A stretch of DNA of 64,000 nucleotides from CAMBRQ01 sp945870325 (GTDB taxonomy: Bacteria; Bacillota; Clostridia; Lachnospirales; Lachnospiraceae), in assembly GCF_050313795.1 (NCBI RefSeq), contig NZ_JBNPMC010000014.1, positions 1-64,000 of the forward strand, written 5' to 3'. The stretch's first letter is position 1, and each line of letters starts with the position of its first letter. Below, piece after piece: positions 26,324 to 35,325 of this stretch. The notes under the pieces are model-generated. The model was not told where the DNA came from. It did not search any database and was given only the letters and a program-made list of their open reading frames with translations. The position numbers and the translations under genes were made by a program.

Positions 26324-26803
26324 TTAATTTGCCACACCTTCATCTACAATCAGATCATTACCATCTGCCGCTGTAGTTGCCAATGTGTCACATCTTTCAT
26401 TCTGAGGATGTCCATCGTGGCCTTTCACCCAATGAAAAGTTACTTGATGAGGCTCTTTTGCCTTCAAAAGACGTTTCCAGAGATCCACGTTCTTCACTTG
26501 CTCATTCTTGCCTCTTTTCCATCCTTTTTTTATCCATCCCTCAATCCAGTGCTGATTAAACGCATTGACCAGATACTGAGAATCCGAGTATAATTCCACT
26601 TCACACGGACGATTCAGCGCTTCCAATCCAACAATAGCTGCCATCAGTTCCATGCGATTATTCGTTGTCCTCTTATATCCCTGGGATATCTCCTTCGTAT
26701 GCAGTTCTCCCTTTGTGTCTATGTATTCCAGCACCGTCCCATATCCGCCGGGACCATCTGGATTCCCTCTTGCAGAACCATCTGTATATATTTTTACTTG
26801 CAT
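26324..26803 (-). CDS. rnhA: Ribonuclease HI
   Basis: A 159-residue enzyme that cleaves RNA in RNA-DNA hybrids. The catalytic acids are all visible: Asp8 (YTDGSARGNPDGPGG), Glu52 (NRMELMAAI), Asp74 (YSDSQYLVN) and Asp139 (ERCDTLA), with His129 in VKGHDGHPQNE. Length is close to E. coli RNase HI. It lies downstream of an MBL-fold gene on the same strand (41-base gap) and upstream of the rnpB promoter. Confidence 0.95.
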   Translation of the reverse strand: MQVKIYTDGSARGNPDGPGGYGTVLEYIDTKGELHTKEISQGYKRTTNNRMELMAAIVGLEALNRPCEVELYSDSQYLVNAFNQHWIEGWIKKGWKRGKNEQVKNVDLWKRLLKAKEPHQVTFHWVKGHDGHPQNERCDTLATTAADGNDLIVDEGVAN

Positions 26804-26844
26804 ATATCTGCTCCTTTCTGAAGAACTTCACATTTCTTATATAC

Positions 26845-27528
26845 TTATACCTCAAATGTCTGTCCCGGTTTTGTAACCTTCATCACTCTATCCTTATACT
26901 CCACTGCATCTGACTCTTTCATTAACTTTTCATAGACATCGTACTCTCCACACATATGCATAGGGAATACGCATCTTGTATCCGTATGTTTCACGAAGTA
27001 ATCCATGCCCCAATAATACTGCTCCCCAAGTCTAGGGTCCAATGGCACAAATGCCACGTCAATTCTCTCGCCTTCTATCTTCCCGATCTCATGCTGATAC
27101 ACACGGCGCATCATCTTATTATAGATCTCCCCTTCTTCTTCCCAATGCCACCAATTCAGATCCCCCGCATGATAGATCAACTTCCCATTCAGGCGTACAA
27201 AAAACGCCACACCCTCATCCGTCGAGCGAAGCGTTCTTATCTTAAGTTCATCCACCTGTATTGCCTGGCGCGCACCTATATAGAATATCTTTCCTTCTGG
27301 TCCTCGCGCCTTAATATCATCGGATAATATATACTGTAATCTTGGATATCTATCCGCCCACTCAAATATGCATTGATCAAAATGATCATAATGTGCATGG
27401 CTTGCGAATACATAGATCCTTTTCTCTTTTGGCATATCCGGAAGCCTGCCCTTGTAATAATCGAAGATTAATATAATATCTTCCTCTTCCAAAAAATAAC
27501 CACTATGCTCCAGATACGTTATTCTCAT
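26845..27528 (-). CDS. MBL-fold metallo-hydrolase (UPF0173/UlaG-like)
   Basis: A 227-residue protein with the metallo-beta-lactamase motif SHAHYDHFD (about 43-51; HxHxDH), a downstream metal Asp/His in IYHAGDLNWWHW and a C-terminal FPMHMCGEYDVYEKL. The N-terminus MRITYLEHSGYFLEEEDIILIFDYYKG resembles the UlaG/UPF0173 group of small cytoplasmic hydrolases. The substrate is unknown. It is 3 bases after the MoaB/Mog-like gene and 41 before rnhA, so all three probably share a transcript. Confidence 0.87.
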   Translation of the reverse strand: MRITYLEHSGYFLEEEDIILIFDYYKGRLPDMPKEKRIYVFASHAHYDHFDQCIFEWADRYPRLQYILSDDIKARGPEGKIFYIGARQAIQVDELKIRTLRSTDEGVAFFVRLNGKLIYHAGDLNWWHWEEEGEIYNKMMRRVYQHEIGKIEGERIDVAFVPLDPRLGEQYYWGMDYFVKHTDTRCVFPMHMCGEYDVYEKLMKESDAVEYKDRVMKVTKPGQTFEV

Positions 27529-27531
27529 TCT

Positions 27532-28002
27532 CTATGCCTCTCCTTGAATCACTTTCACTGCATGCATAATCTCAGGCAGCAGATATCTCAGGCTTTCCTT
27601 TACTGCCTGTGCCTTGCCTGGAAGATTGACGATCAATACATCTTTACGGATTCCTGCCGCACTCCTATTCAGCATGGAACGCTTGGTAAGCTGCATGGTG
27701 TGAGCACGCATCGCTTCCGGAATTCCAAGAACAGGACGCTCTACCACATCCATCGTTGCCTCCGGTGTGCAATCCTGTGGTCCGCATCCCGCACCTCCGG
27801 TAGTCAGCACCAGATCTGTCAGATGATTGTCTGCCAGCCTCTCCATGACTGTTGATAACACTTCTCTATCCAACGGAAGGGCTCTCATGAAAACGATCTC
27901 GAGTCCTGCTTCTTCCACGATTTTCTGAATCACTTCGCCACTGGCATTCTCTTCGTTACCTCTATATATATCCGTATTAGCTGTGATAATTGCTACTCTC
28001 AT
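27532..28002 (-). CDS. MoaB/Mog-like molybdopterin-binding domain protein
   Basis: A 156-residue protein, using the ATG at 28002 that follows GGAGGT; an upstream in-frame start has no ribosome-binding site. It shows the MoCF-domain pattern: VAIITANTDIYRG, LVLTTGGAGCGPQDCTPEAT (molybdopterin and nucleotide loop), and a late LPGKAQAVKESL. The classical TTGGTG motif is TTGGAG here. In its family it would adenylylate molybdopterin, but no other cofactor-biosynthesis gene is present in the window, so the role could be different. Confidence 0.85.
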   Translation of the reverse strand: MRVAIITANTDIYRGNEENASGEVIQKIVEEAGLEIVFMRALPLDREVLSTVMERLADNHLTDLVLTTGGAGCGPQDCTPEATMDVVERPVLGIPEAMRAHTMQLTKRSMLNRSAAGIRKDVLIVNLPGKAQAVKESLRYLLPEIMHAVKVIQGEA

Positions 28003-28059
28003 AATTGTACCTCCATGATCTCTTGTCATCTGTAACCATATATTATCTATTATACCTTT

Positions 28060-28749
28060 TTACAAAAATAATGCAATGATAACCGTGCAGATTCCTGCAA
28101 CTCCCATAGCAACTCCACTGACAGCACCTTCTACTTCGCCCATCTCCAGTGCCTTAGAAGTACCGATTGCATGACTGGCCGTTCCAAATGCCACTCCAAT
28201 CGCTACAGGATCCTTTAGTCTCAGCAATTTTATAATCAGCGGATGGATAATCGCACCACCCGTCCCACAGATAATCACCGCCATCATCGTAATCGACCGA
28301 AGTCCTCCCAACTGTTCTGATACATCCAGCGCAATTGCTGTTGTCACAGACTTCGGAAGCAGGGAATACAAGATATCACTATGTAAAGCCAGCATCCTAC
28401 ACAACACCACCGTACTTCCCATAGACAGAAGACTTCCCGCCAGACATCCTATCACAATCGGAAAGAACTGTTCCTTCAATATTCTTCTCTGCCGATAGAT
28501 TGACAATCCAAGCACAGCTGTTACCGGAACCAGGAACATCGATATAAATTGTGCCCCTTCCATATAATCTTCATACGAAATATTCAGCCCCTTAAGTACC
28601 AGCACACAGAGTATCATAGCAATCAGCAACGGATTCGCCAATGGCGATTTTACCCGTTTTGCAATCTGCGTTCCTATATAAAACGACAGAACTGTCAGCA
28701 ACACGCCAAACAATGGATTTGACCATAGCGCACTCCACATACTACTCAT
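28060..28749 (-). CDS. lrgB: LrgB/CidB family membrane protein
   Basis: A 229-residue protein with about seven hydrophobic segments. LYSLLPKSVTTAIALDVSEQLGG is the family signature, and GVAFGTASHAIGTSKALEMGEVEGAVSGVAMG the conserved C-terminal part. LrgB works with LrgA as an antiholin-like or small-metabolite (pyruvate-type) transport pair. It overlaps lrgA by 8 bases, showing translational coupling. Confidence 0.92.
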   Translation of the reverse strand: MSSMWSALWSNPLFGVLLTVLSFYIGTQIAKRVKSPLANPLLIAMILCVLVLKGLNISYEDYMEGAQFISMFLVPVTAVLGLSIYRQRRILKEQFFPIVIGCLAGSLLSMGSTVVLCRMLALHSDILYSLLPKSVTTAIALDVSEQLGGLRSITMMAVIICGTGGAIIHPLIIKLLRLKDPVAIGVAFGTASHAIGTSKALEMGEVEGAVSGVAMGVAGICTVIIALFL

Positions 28750-29128
28750 GCTGCTCTCCTCCTTTTAAAGCCAGATTCTTCATACACTTCTGCACAATCC
28801 GCACAGTAGCGTATGTTCCAAGGAATGTCAGGATCAATGAGATTGCCACCACAATCAAGAATCCCGCAACCTGTCCCTTCAAAAGTCCCAGGTCTTCCAC
28901 CATCCCAATCGACAGCGGAACAAAGACCAGCGCCATATTCGACAGCATAAAATCCGCCGTCTCCTTAATCTGCTCCTCTTTTAATATCTTTGTTCCCAAA
29001 AGCAGCGCCAGAATCAATATTGCCATCACGCTGCTTGGAAAAGTAACCGGAAGCAGCCCCACAACAAACTCTGCCACCAGACAAAGTACCAGAATCACAC
29101 TCAATTGCTTCAATATCTTCTTATCCAT
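28742..29128 (-). CDS. lrgA: LrgA/CidA family membrane protein
   Basis: A 128-residue protein with four transmembrane helices and the family pattern LPVTFPSSVMAILILALLLGTKILKEEQIKE followed by LVFVPLSIGMVEDLGLL. It is holin-like in size and topology. It overlaps lrgB by 8 bases and is the first gene of the pair. No LytSR regulator is adjacent, although the window contains a different two-component system at 7-8.7 kb. Confidence 0.92.
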   Translation of the reverse strand: MDKKILKQLSVILVLCLVAEFVVGLLPVTFPSSVMAILILALLLGTKILKEEQIKETADFMLSNMALVFVPLSIGMVEDLGLLKGQVAGFLIVVAISLILTFLGTYATVRIVQKCMKNLALKGGEQHE

Positions 29129-29173
29129 AACTTCAAGTATCTCCTATCACTCTTCACGTTTTTTCATTATAGC

Positions 29174-29205
29174 AAAAAAAGGCGCTAGGTTCTACCCCTA
29201 ACGCC
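29174..29205 (-). terminator. Intrinsic terminator after the iron alcohol dehydrogenase gene
   Basis: GGCGCTAGG and CCTAACGCC (29181-29205) form the stem, with one G-T wobble. On the minus strand it is followed by seven T residues. It lies 22 bases after the dehydrogenase stop and before lrgA. Confidence 0.8.
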
Positions 29206-29226
29206 ATTTCCTTTTCATTTTAAAAT

Positions 29227-30375
29227 CTACATCGCTTTATGATACAGCATCTCGATATCTTTTAATGTGGACTGTCTTGGATTCGCCGCAATATTACCGC
29301 TCTTCATGGCATCTGCTGCCATCTGTGGAATCTTATCTTCCGTCACGCCGACTTCAGACAGCGTTTTCGGGATTCCCAGATCTGCATTCAGTTTCTTAAT
29401 CTCTCTTACCAGCATCTCCGGCTTAAAATCTTTCACTGGCTCTTTATCTTCGCTGATATAGTTATAGATTTTCTCATAACGTCCGTGGTCTGCAAGTGCA
29501 TTATATTCTACAATTACCGGCAATAATATAGAATTTGCCACACCATGCTGTACACCGAAGAACGCACTGACCGGATGGGACATAGCATGCACATTACCAA
29601 GTCTTGCCCATGCAAATGCAATTCCCGCGAACATGCTTCCCGACATCATCGCACAGGCCGCCTCTTCATCCTTACGATTTGCTACAAAACGGCGGATATT
29701 TCCTCCAATCAGTTCCATCGCCTTCTCTGCCATAGCATCGGAAAATGGAGATGCACCCAGAGAAGTATATGCTTCCCATGCGTGAATCAACGCATCAATA
29801 CCGCAAGATGCTGCAATTGAAGGCGGCACAGACATGATCATCTCCGGATCAAGTACCGCATACTTCGGCAGTAATTCATAACTGAAAACTGTTAATTTAT
29901 AGTTTCTGGATGTGTCTGTGATTACGGAGAATGCCGTAACCTCGCTTCCGGTTCCAGCTGTTGTCGGAATCGCGATAATTGGCTCAATCGGTCCCGGTAC
30001 CAGGTGTGCGCCTTCATATTCTACGATAGATCCGCCGTATCTTGCCAGTACGCCGACTGCTTTCGCCACATCCATAGGGCTTCCGCCACCCAGGGCTACG
30101 ATGCTTGTCGCTCCGGATTCTTTGTACATCTTCGTTGCGGCATCTACCATATCCACCGTTGGGTTCGGCAAAATGTCAAGGAATGTACAAGTGTCAATTC
30201 CTGCTGCCTCTACCACATCCTGAATCTTCTTAACCACGCCCAGTTTCTCCAATCCGTGGTCAGAGACAATCATCATCTTCTTAGATCCACATTTCTCCAG
30301 TAATTCCGGCAATTTTTTCAAAGAACCCATTCCAAATACAATCTCCTGAGGTACTTTAAACATATAATCCTTCAT
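29227..30375 (-). CDS. Iron-containing alcohol dehydrogenase
   Basis: A 382-residue group III dehydrogenase. It has the NAD(P)-binding GGGSPMDVAKAVGVLA (about 97-112) and PIIAIPTTAGTGSEVTAFSVI (about 132-152). The Fe-binding histidines are in GIDALIHAWEAY, GNVHAMSHPVSAFFGVQHG (about 262-280). It is likely to act on a primary alcohol, aldehyde or diol, for example in fermentative redox balancing; the specific substrate is not readable. It is transcribed alone, with a 222-base upstream region that may be structured and a terminator downstream. Confidence 0.93.
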   Translation of the reverse strand: MKDYMFKVPQEIVFGMGSLKKLPELLEKCGSKKMMIVSDHGLEKLGVVKKIQDVVEAAGIDTCTFLDILPNPTVDMVDAATKMYKESGATSIVALGGGSPMDVAKAVGVLARYGGSIVEYEGAHLVPGPIEPIIAIPTTAGTGSEVTAFSVITDTSRNYKLTVFSYELLPKYAVLDPEMIMSVPPSIAASCGIDALIHAWEAYTSLGASPFSDAMAEKAMELIGGNIRRFVANRKDEEAACAMMSGSMFAGIAFAWARLGNVHAMSHPVSAFFGVQHGVANSILLPVIVEYNALADHGRYEKIYNYISEDKEPVKDFKPEMLVREIKKLNADLGIPKTLSEVGVTEDKIPQMAADAMKSGNIAANPRQSTLKDIEMLYHKAM

Positions 30376-30527
30376 CTTACAATCTCTCCTTTTTATTCCA
30401 GACTAATCTGACTGCATCCGAATTGTAATATTATCAGCCTGAAAGACCGGCTACTGGAAGTTCCCTTAGGATGTTCTGACAATCCACAACGCCTGTCACC
30501 GATAGTTTCTTTCGGATACATGTAACG
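30376..30527 (-). other. Possibly structured leader of the iron alcohol dehydrogenase gene
   Basis: Read on the minus strand, this stretch contains a succession of small complementary pairs (CCGA/TCGG, GGAT/ATCC, GGAA/TTCC, AGCC/GGCT) before an AAGGAGAG ribosome-binding site. No known riboswitch consensus was recognised. Confidence 0.3.
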
Positions 30528-30561
30528 AAAAAGGGAGTCACACCTATCTTGTGTGACTCCC
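30528..30561 (-). terminator. Intrinsic terminator after the multicopper oxidase gene
   Basis: GGGAGTCACAC (30533-30543) pairs perfectly with GTGTGACTCCC (30551-30561). On the minus strand it is followed by five T residues. It lies about 37 bases after the oxidase stop. Confidence 0.85.
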
Positions 30562-30597
30562 TTGTCATTGACTATTATACTACTTTTTATTCTAGAT

Positions 30598-33500
30598 TCA
30601 AGCCCTTTTTCCACAGATGCATTCAAAAGTTTTCCGACATGCATTCTTACACCTGCTGCCAATCCCATGCTTCATCACCCTGAAGATTCCCCACATACCG
30701 GATTCCACATCCCACTTCAGACTTCCGGAACGGTACAGGTAATCTCCCGGACATGAGGCACCTTCCTTCAGTTCCATATTGAAGACATTGCCAATGCTAA
30801 TTGCCCCTTGCATCGGCGTGATCTTAGAGCATAGATCTCCAGGCTGTTCTCTCCACTCATGGCCATGGATACAGAATCCTACATTTCTCGGCTTATCTGC
30901 CGGCATCATGGTACGGAATATCACCCGGTCTCCGGCATATGCCTTGAATAAAGGCGTCGATGGATCGCCGTGTACTCTGCTGCTGAAGATTTTGGAGATT
31001 CTTGAATCCCTTTTAAGCCGATTGGCGAATCTTTCCGAACGATAATTATAGCCCTTCTCTCCCGTATCCTCTGCATCTACCGGTTCGCCATCATCTCCTG
31101 ATGCGGTCTGGATCAGCATATCCTCACGATCCAGCATACGGATACCATTCTGAATCATGACAACACACTCCCGGAACCTTTCTCTTCCTGGGGACACAAT
31201 CACTGCCTGCTCATCGAACACGGTTCTTGCCAGAGAAGTAGTTCGATACCAGACTGCCCCCGGCGGCTCGATCAGAACCGCTCCGAACAATCCATGATAC
31301 CTATGATTCCTCATATCGCCAAATGACTGAATGATACACGCACCATATTCTTGATCCGCATACCAGAGATATTTCTTGCTCTCCCCGACTCCTACCGTCT
31401 GCTCCCGGTTATTATATCCCACATTGATTCCGGAATCGCACACAGGATCATACTGTAAAAACTGCGGATTCAACGATACACGCATAGAAGGCTTATGCCT
31501 ATAGTCTAACGGAACTATAGGATAATCATAATATGGCACCGGATTTGCCGGGTCAAACAGATTGTGAAGCGTTACCTCAATCCAGTCTCCTGCATTGGCT
31601 CTTAGAATCAACGGCTTTGGTTTTCGTTTTCCACATAATACCAGTTCCAGATCTTCCATTGGTACGAACAAGAGTCCATCCGGGTCATGATCCCCGTAGC
31701 CATTATATATGATATCTTTCTGAATCGCCGCCACTTCATACCGTCGTATTACCGCATCTTTTCCCGGACACGGTGGCAGCGGAAGGATTCGGTCCTTTCC
31801 TTTACACAGAGGTTTCAGACAATCTTTTACATGGTCATAAGCCCGGATAATCCCCCATAATCCCAGCCATGCATCATCAATACCACCCGAATAGTACAGA
31901 TAGTCACCTGGTCCATATGGTTTCGTAATTCGGATATTGAATGCCTCTGATATTCCGATAGACTGTGACGCCACATCCGGCGACAACACATCTTCAATCT
32001 CTTTCTTCCAGGACATTCCGGTAATATTCAGCACATGCTGCTCTTCATGCGCCCCATCAAGGAGACGAATCAGCATCTCATCACCCGGATAGGTCTCAAG
32101 GATCGGAGTTGCCGGATCACCATGGACATGAGAACTGAATATATAGGCCGGATCTGCTACAGAACCTTCCTCTGGAAGTTCCCTCCGGATGCTTTGGCAA
32201 CTAGGATCTCTAAGCCGCTCTCTCATGGGTTCTGAACGATAATTAATTCCCATGACTCCGGGATCATCATGAGACCCCGGAACCTCAGGAGGATTCAGCG
32301 GATTCCCATCCCGGTCAAAGAGCAAGGCAAAATCATGCAGGAATAAGGCAAACTCACGAAATGACGTCCCGTCACGCCTCTTTATGACCGCTTTCGTCCC
32401 ATAACGCAGTTCTTTTCCTGTCCTGATATCGTGGAAGGTAGCACCCGCTTCCTCAATAATGAGTGCACCAAACACACCATGCTGCTGATGGGAATTCGCA
32501 AACAGATGGTCATGGAAGAAGACCGTCTTTAGTTCTGTATTGGCATAGAAGCGTTCGATCAATGTCTCATACTTCCTTGCACCTGCAATGTTATTCCAGC
32601 CATTGGCTGCCCCATCTGATACGATGGTGTCGAATTTGACCAGGTGTATATGATATCCTACAATATCCGTTATGGTTTCCATCTGAAATGGGCTCTCCTC
32701 AAGAAATTCCGGAAGCAGGTTCGTCGTTCTCACTTCAATACAATCCCCTGCATTGGCACGAATAACAAGAGGTTCTGCCTGTATCTTCCCACACTCAATC
32801 TTTCGTATATATGCTTCTAACCCCCCATGCTTTTCCAGTTCTTCTTTCATAACGAAGAATCTTCCCTGGGGATCATTCCAGCCATACCGATTATAGATTA
32901 CCTTTGCCTGAACCAGCGCAACCTCGAAAACTTTCACATTCTCTTCTGCTTTTTCACAGCAGCATTCCTCATCCGCGTCATCTTTTCTGGCATCTGTATG
33001 ACAAGGACATGTATCCGTATACAACGCTCCCGGCTCATAATCCTCTACGAAATTCGCCCGCTCCAGATCTGTCGGCTCTATCAGGTTCTCTCCATCTGCA
33101 TCCAGTATTCCAAGCGGCGGCTGTAACGGACGTTCGCCATATTCTCCATTAATAAAATTCGGATAACCGGGATGCTTCTTATCTTTCTTTGGCGGTCTCT
33201 TTCTGTCTTTTAGCGGTATCAGCGGAGGAATGATTGTTCCATCAGGCAGCCTTCCGGTACCATCCTCCAGTTTGTCGTAGACTCTCCACAAGGTCCACAT
33301 CCCTTCATGAAAATGCGGATACAGATGACAGTGAAAGATCGCATCTCCAATCATCCCGTTCAAACTTCCCGCACCATGAAGAATCTCCAGCGTGTAGCAT
33401 TCCTGAGGACTGATTGAAATAGAATCAATAATCGTAGAATTCGAATTCTCTCCCTCTAACTTCCACTGGTGATTGTGCAGATGGAATACATGCGTCTCTT

Positions 33501-34356
33501 TTACTCCGCCATGAACCAGGCGGATCTTCGCCGGGTCTCCCACGTACGCCTTCAGTATAGGCGGAGCAGGATCTCCGTATACCCAGGAACTCATAGAGAT
33601 ATCTTCTCCCGAGTCCGCATGATTGTTCGTCAGTGGTTCCCTGTTTCTCATCGGCTCTGAGCGATAACTGATTGCCGTCGTAGAGTCAGGTAGTCCTGTA
33701 TGCGGATTGATCGGCTGTTCTCCGTTCTTATCCTTCATCTCCAGTTCATCGTGGAAGAATACGGCATATTCTCGGAAAGCAGGTCTGTGCGGATGATAGA
33801 TATCTGCGAATAACCCACTCTCTAATTCTTCTCCTGTCTCTGGATCCAGCCATCTGGACTCTGCTGCTTCCACGATAATCGCACCAAATAATCCGTGTAC
33901 ATTCGTTCCCTCTTCACTGCTTCTCATATCTCCCATATCGTGAAACAGATAGACACCTTCGCGCTCAGCGTACCACGTATAGGTAATCTGATGATTCGTT
34001 GTAGTATCTCTGTTAAAGCCTACACTGGAACCATCGGAAGTCTGTACATCATAAGCAAGCCCCTGCACATGGATTGAAAGTGTACGATTCAGGGAATGAG
34101 TGAATCTTATCATCACTTTATCTCCAAGATTCGCCCGGATTACCAGTGGTCTTACTTCTTCATATGGCTGTGGTATCTCTTTTTCATAGTTTCTTATTGC
34201 CTCTTCACGTATTCGGTCTGCATCCTTTTTTAATACATATAAGAGACCATTTGGGTCATGATCTCCATATTTGTTATATACAATTGGGATCTCAATTGCT
34301 TCTATCTCATAGTATCGAGCCTTCTCTAGTACCGGATATTCACATAATTCCCGCAT
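30598..34356 (-). CDS. Large six-cupredoxin-domain multicopper oxidase (MnxG-like in size and layout)
   Basis: A 1252-residue protein made of three homologous repeats, starting near residues 15, 475 and 871 (each with a YN-x-YG-x-x-DP-x-G motif), each probably two cupredoxin domains. Copper ligands form one complete set: HLHNH at 292-296 and HCHLYPHFHEGM at 342-353 (HCH, type 1 Cys343/His348 and axial Met353) in repeat 1, then HIH at 569-571 and HDH at 615-617 in repeat 2. In laccases the HxH pairs come first and HCH last, so the order here is circularly permuted. Repeat 3 lacks the set. Two cysteine-rich patches occur (450-468 and 1236-1248). No signal peptide is seen. The gene overlaps the DUF2935 gene by one base, downstream of spoIVA. 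Substrate unknown; a metal (Mn, Fe or Cu) oxidase or spore-coat enzyme is inferred. Confidence 0.85.
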   Translation of the reverse strand: MRELCEYPVLEKARYYEIEAIEIPIVYNKYGDHDPNGLLYVLKKDADRIREEAIRNYEKEIPQPYEEVRPLVIRANLGDKVMIRFTHSLNRTLSIHVQGLAYDVQTSDGSSVGFNRDTTTNHQITYTWYAEREGVYLFHDMGDMRSSEEGTNVHGLFGAIIVEAAESRWLDPETGEELESGLFADIYHPHRPAFREYAVFFHDELEMKDKNGEQPINPHTGLPDSTTAISYRSEPMRNREPLTNNHADSGEDISMSSWVYGDPAPPILKAYVGDPAKIRLVHGGVKETHVFHLHNHQWKLEGENSNSTIIDSISISPQECYTLEILHGAGSLNGMIGDAIFHCHLYPHFHEGMWTLWRVYDKLEDGTGRLPDGTIIPPLIPLKDRKRPPKKDKKHPGYPNFINGEYGERPLQPPLGILDADGENLIEPTDLERANFVEDYEPGALYTDTCPCHTDARKDDADEECCCEKAEENVKVFEVALVQAKVIYNRYGWNDPQGRFFVMKEELEKHGGLEAYIRKIECGKIQAEPLVIRANAGDCIEVRTTNLLPEFLEESPFQMETITDIVGYHIHLVKFDTIVSDGAANGWNNIAGARKYETLIERFYANTELKTVFFHDHLFANSHQQHGVFGALIIEEAGATFHDIRTGKELRYGTKAVIKRRDGTSFREFALFLHDFALLFDRDGNPLNPPEVPGSHDDPGVMGINYRSEPMRERLRDPSCQSIRRELPEEGSVADPAYIFSSHVHGDPATPILETYPGDEMLIRLLDGAHEEQHVLNITGMSWKKEIEDVLSPDVASQSIGISEAFNIRITKPYGPGDYLYYSGGIDDAWLGLWGIIRAYDHVKDCLKPLCKGKDRILPLPPCPGKDAVIRRYEVAAIQKDIIYNGYGDHDPDGLLFVPMEDLELVLCGKRKPKPLILRANAGDWIEVTLHNLFDPANPVPYYDYPIVPLDYRHKPSMRVSLNPQFLQYDPVCDSGINVGYNNREQTVGVGESKKYLWYADQEYGACIIQSFGDMRNHRYHGLFGAVLIEPPGAVWYRTTSLARTVFDEQAVIVSPGRERFRECVVMIQNGIRMLDREDMLIQTASGDDGEPVDAEDTGEKGYNYRSERFANRLKRDSRISKIFSSRVHGDPSTPLFKAYAGDRVIFRTMMPADKPRNVGFCIHGHEWREQPGDLCSKITPMQGAISIGNVFNMELKEGASCPGDYLYRSGSLKWDVESGMWGIFRVMKHGIGSRCKNACRKTFECICGKRA

Positions 34357-35264
34357 TAGCGTTTATGCTCCCCGCATTCTAAGATCCTGATATAATGGTT
34401 CGCTTCCCGCAGTACATGATCCGCAAGCAATGGCAATATGAGGGATGCAATCTCACATTCCAGAATTCCTTCTGCTCCTGCCGCTTTAAACTCCCGGTAT
34501 CTTAATGTCTCATCCAGAGATTTTCTCGTCACTTCGTCCATGGTCTTGCAATCCTGCTCCCTTGCCATCCCAAGTAATTTATCGTATTCCATTGCGAAAT
34601 TATCCGCAGTTTCTATCAATTCTACCTCCGTAGGATCAAGAAGTCCACGAATAAATAAAGCATGCTCCATCATAATCTGATTCCAGAATTGTTCCTGAGA
34701 CCTTAGTTTCTCGTATGATATCTTCTTATTCTTCAGTAATTCTGCAATGATGGAACGATACAATCTCGCCTCCCGAAGAATATGCTCAATTAACAATGGA
34801 TAATTCGCCGTAAAAAGACGGCAACGATCCACTTCTCTTAAAATATTTTCCTTGAATCTGATAAGTTCATCCAGCATCCGGATCGCTCTTTGGTTCAACT
34901 GATTGATCCTGCGAACCGTCGTCGTATTCACATTCTTAACGCATCCTGACCGTAAGTTTTCTTCTGCCGCTGCAATTCTGCTGTTAATTGGAATCCCTGT
35001 CAACTGGCTGGTTCTCTTCTCAGCCGGGATTGTAAATTCCGTCACCAGTTCCTGGGACTTTAGAATCTCTTTACCAATCATGCTGTCACTGATTCTGACC
35101 GTCTGCAGGAGTAATTCTTCGAATTCCTGCCGAAGCCTATCAGCTCTCTGAATCCACGGTTTATCCTTACATGTGAAACCTGCCTCCAGGAACAATGCAT
35201 GTTCTTTCATGATTCTGGCAAAAAACAGATGTGTTTCTATTGACAGTGTTACATAATTCTCCAT
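34356..35264 (-). CDS. DUF2935 helical-bundle protein
   Basis: A 302-residue protein, starting at the ATG at 35264 preceded by AAGGA. A longer frame from 35363 would overlap spoIVA by 38 bases and add an unusual N-terminus. It is almost entirely helical and internally duplicated: MKEHALFLEAGF in the first half is echoed by MMEHALFIRGLL, and HILREARLYRSII by HVLREANHYIRIL. Repeated His and Glu at helix spacing (ETHLFFARIMKEH, LIEHILREA) make a ferritin-like metal site plausible. The function of the family is not known. Its stop overlaps the start of the multicopper oxidase gene by one base, so the two are almost certainly coupled. It begins 61 bases after the spoIVA stop. Confidence 0.82.
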   Translation of the reverse strand: MENYVTLSIETHLFFARIMKEHALFLEAGFTCKDKPWIQRADRLRQEFEELLLQTVRISDSMIGKEILKSQELVTEFTIPAEKRTSQLTGIPINSRIAAAEENLRSGCVKNVNTTTVRRINQLNQRAIRMLDELIRFKENILREVDRCRLFTANYPLLIEHILREARLYRSIIAELLKNKKISYEKLRSQEQFWNQIMMEHALFIRGLLDPTEVELIETADNFAMEYDKLLGMAREQDCKTMDEVTRKSLDETLRYREFKAAGAEGILECEIASLILPLLADHVLREANHYIRILECGEHKR

Positions 35265-35325
35265 AGTCTTGAGTGTCCTTATATTCTTTATTTCTCTATA
35301 GTATATGCGAAACAATGCAGATTCG

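Noticed and set aside
27532..28002. Assigning the MoCF protein firmly to molybdenum cofactor synthesis
   Set aside because: No other cofactor gene is in the window and the TTGGTG motif is altered.
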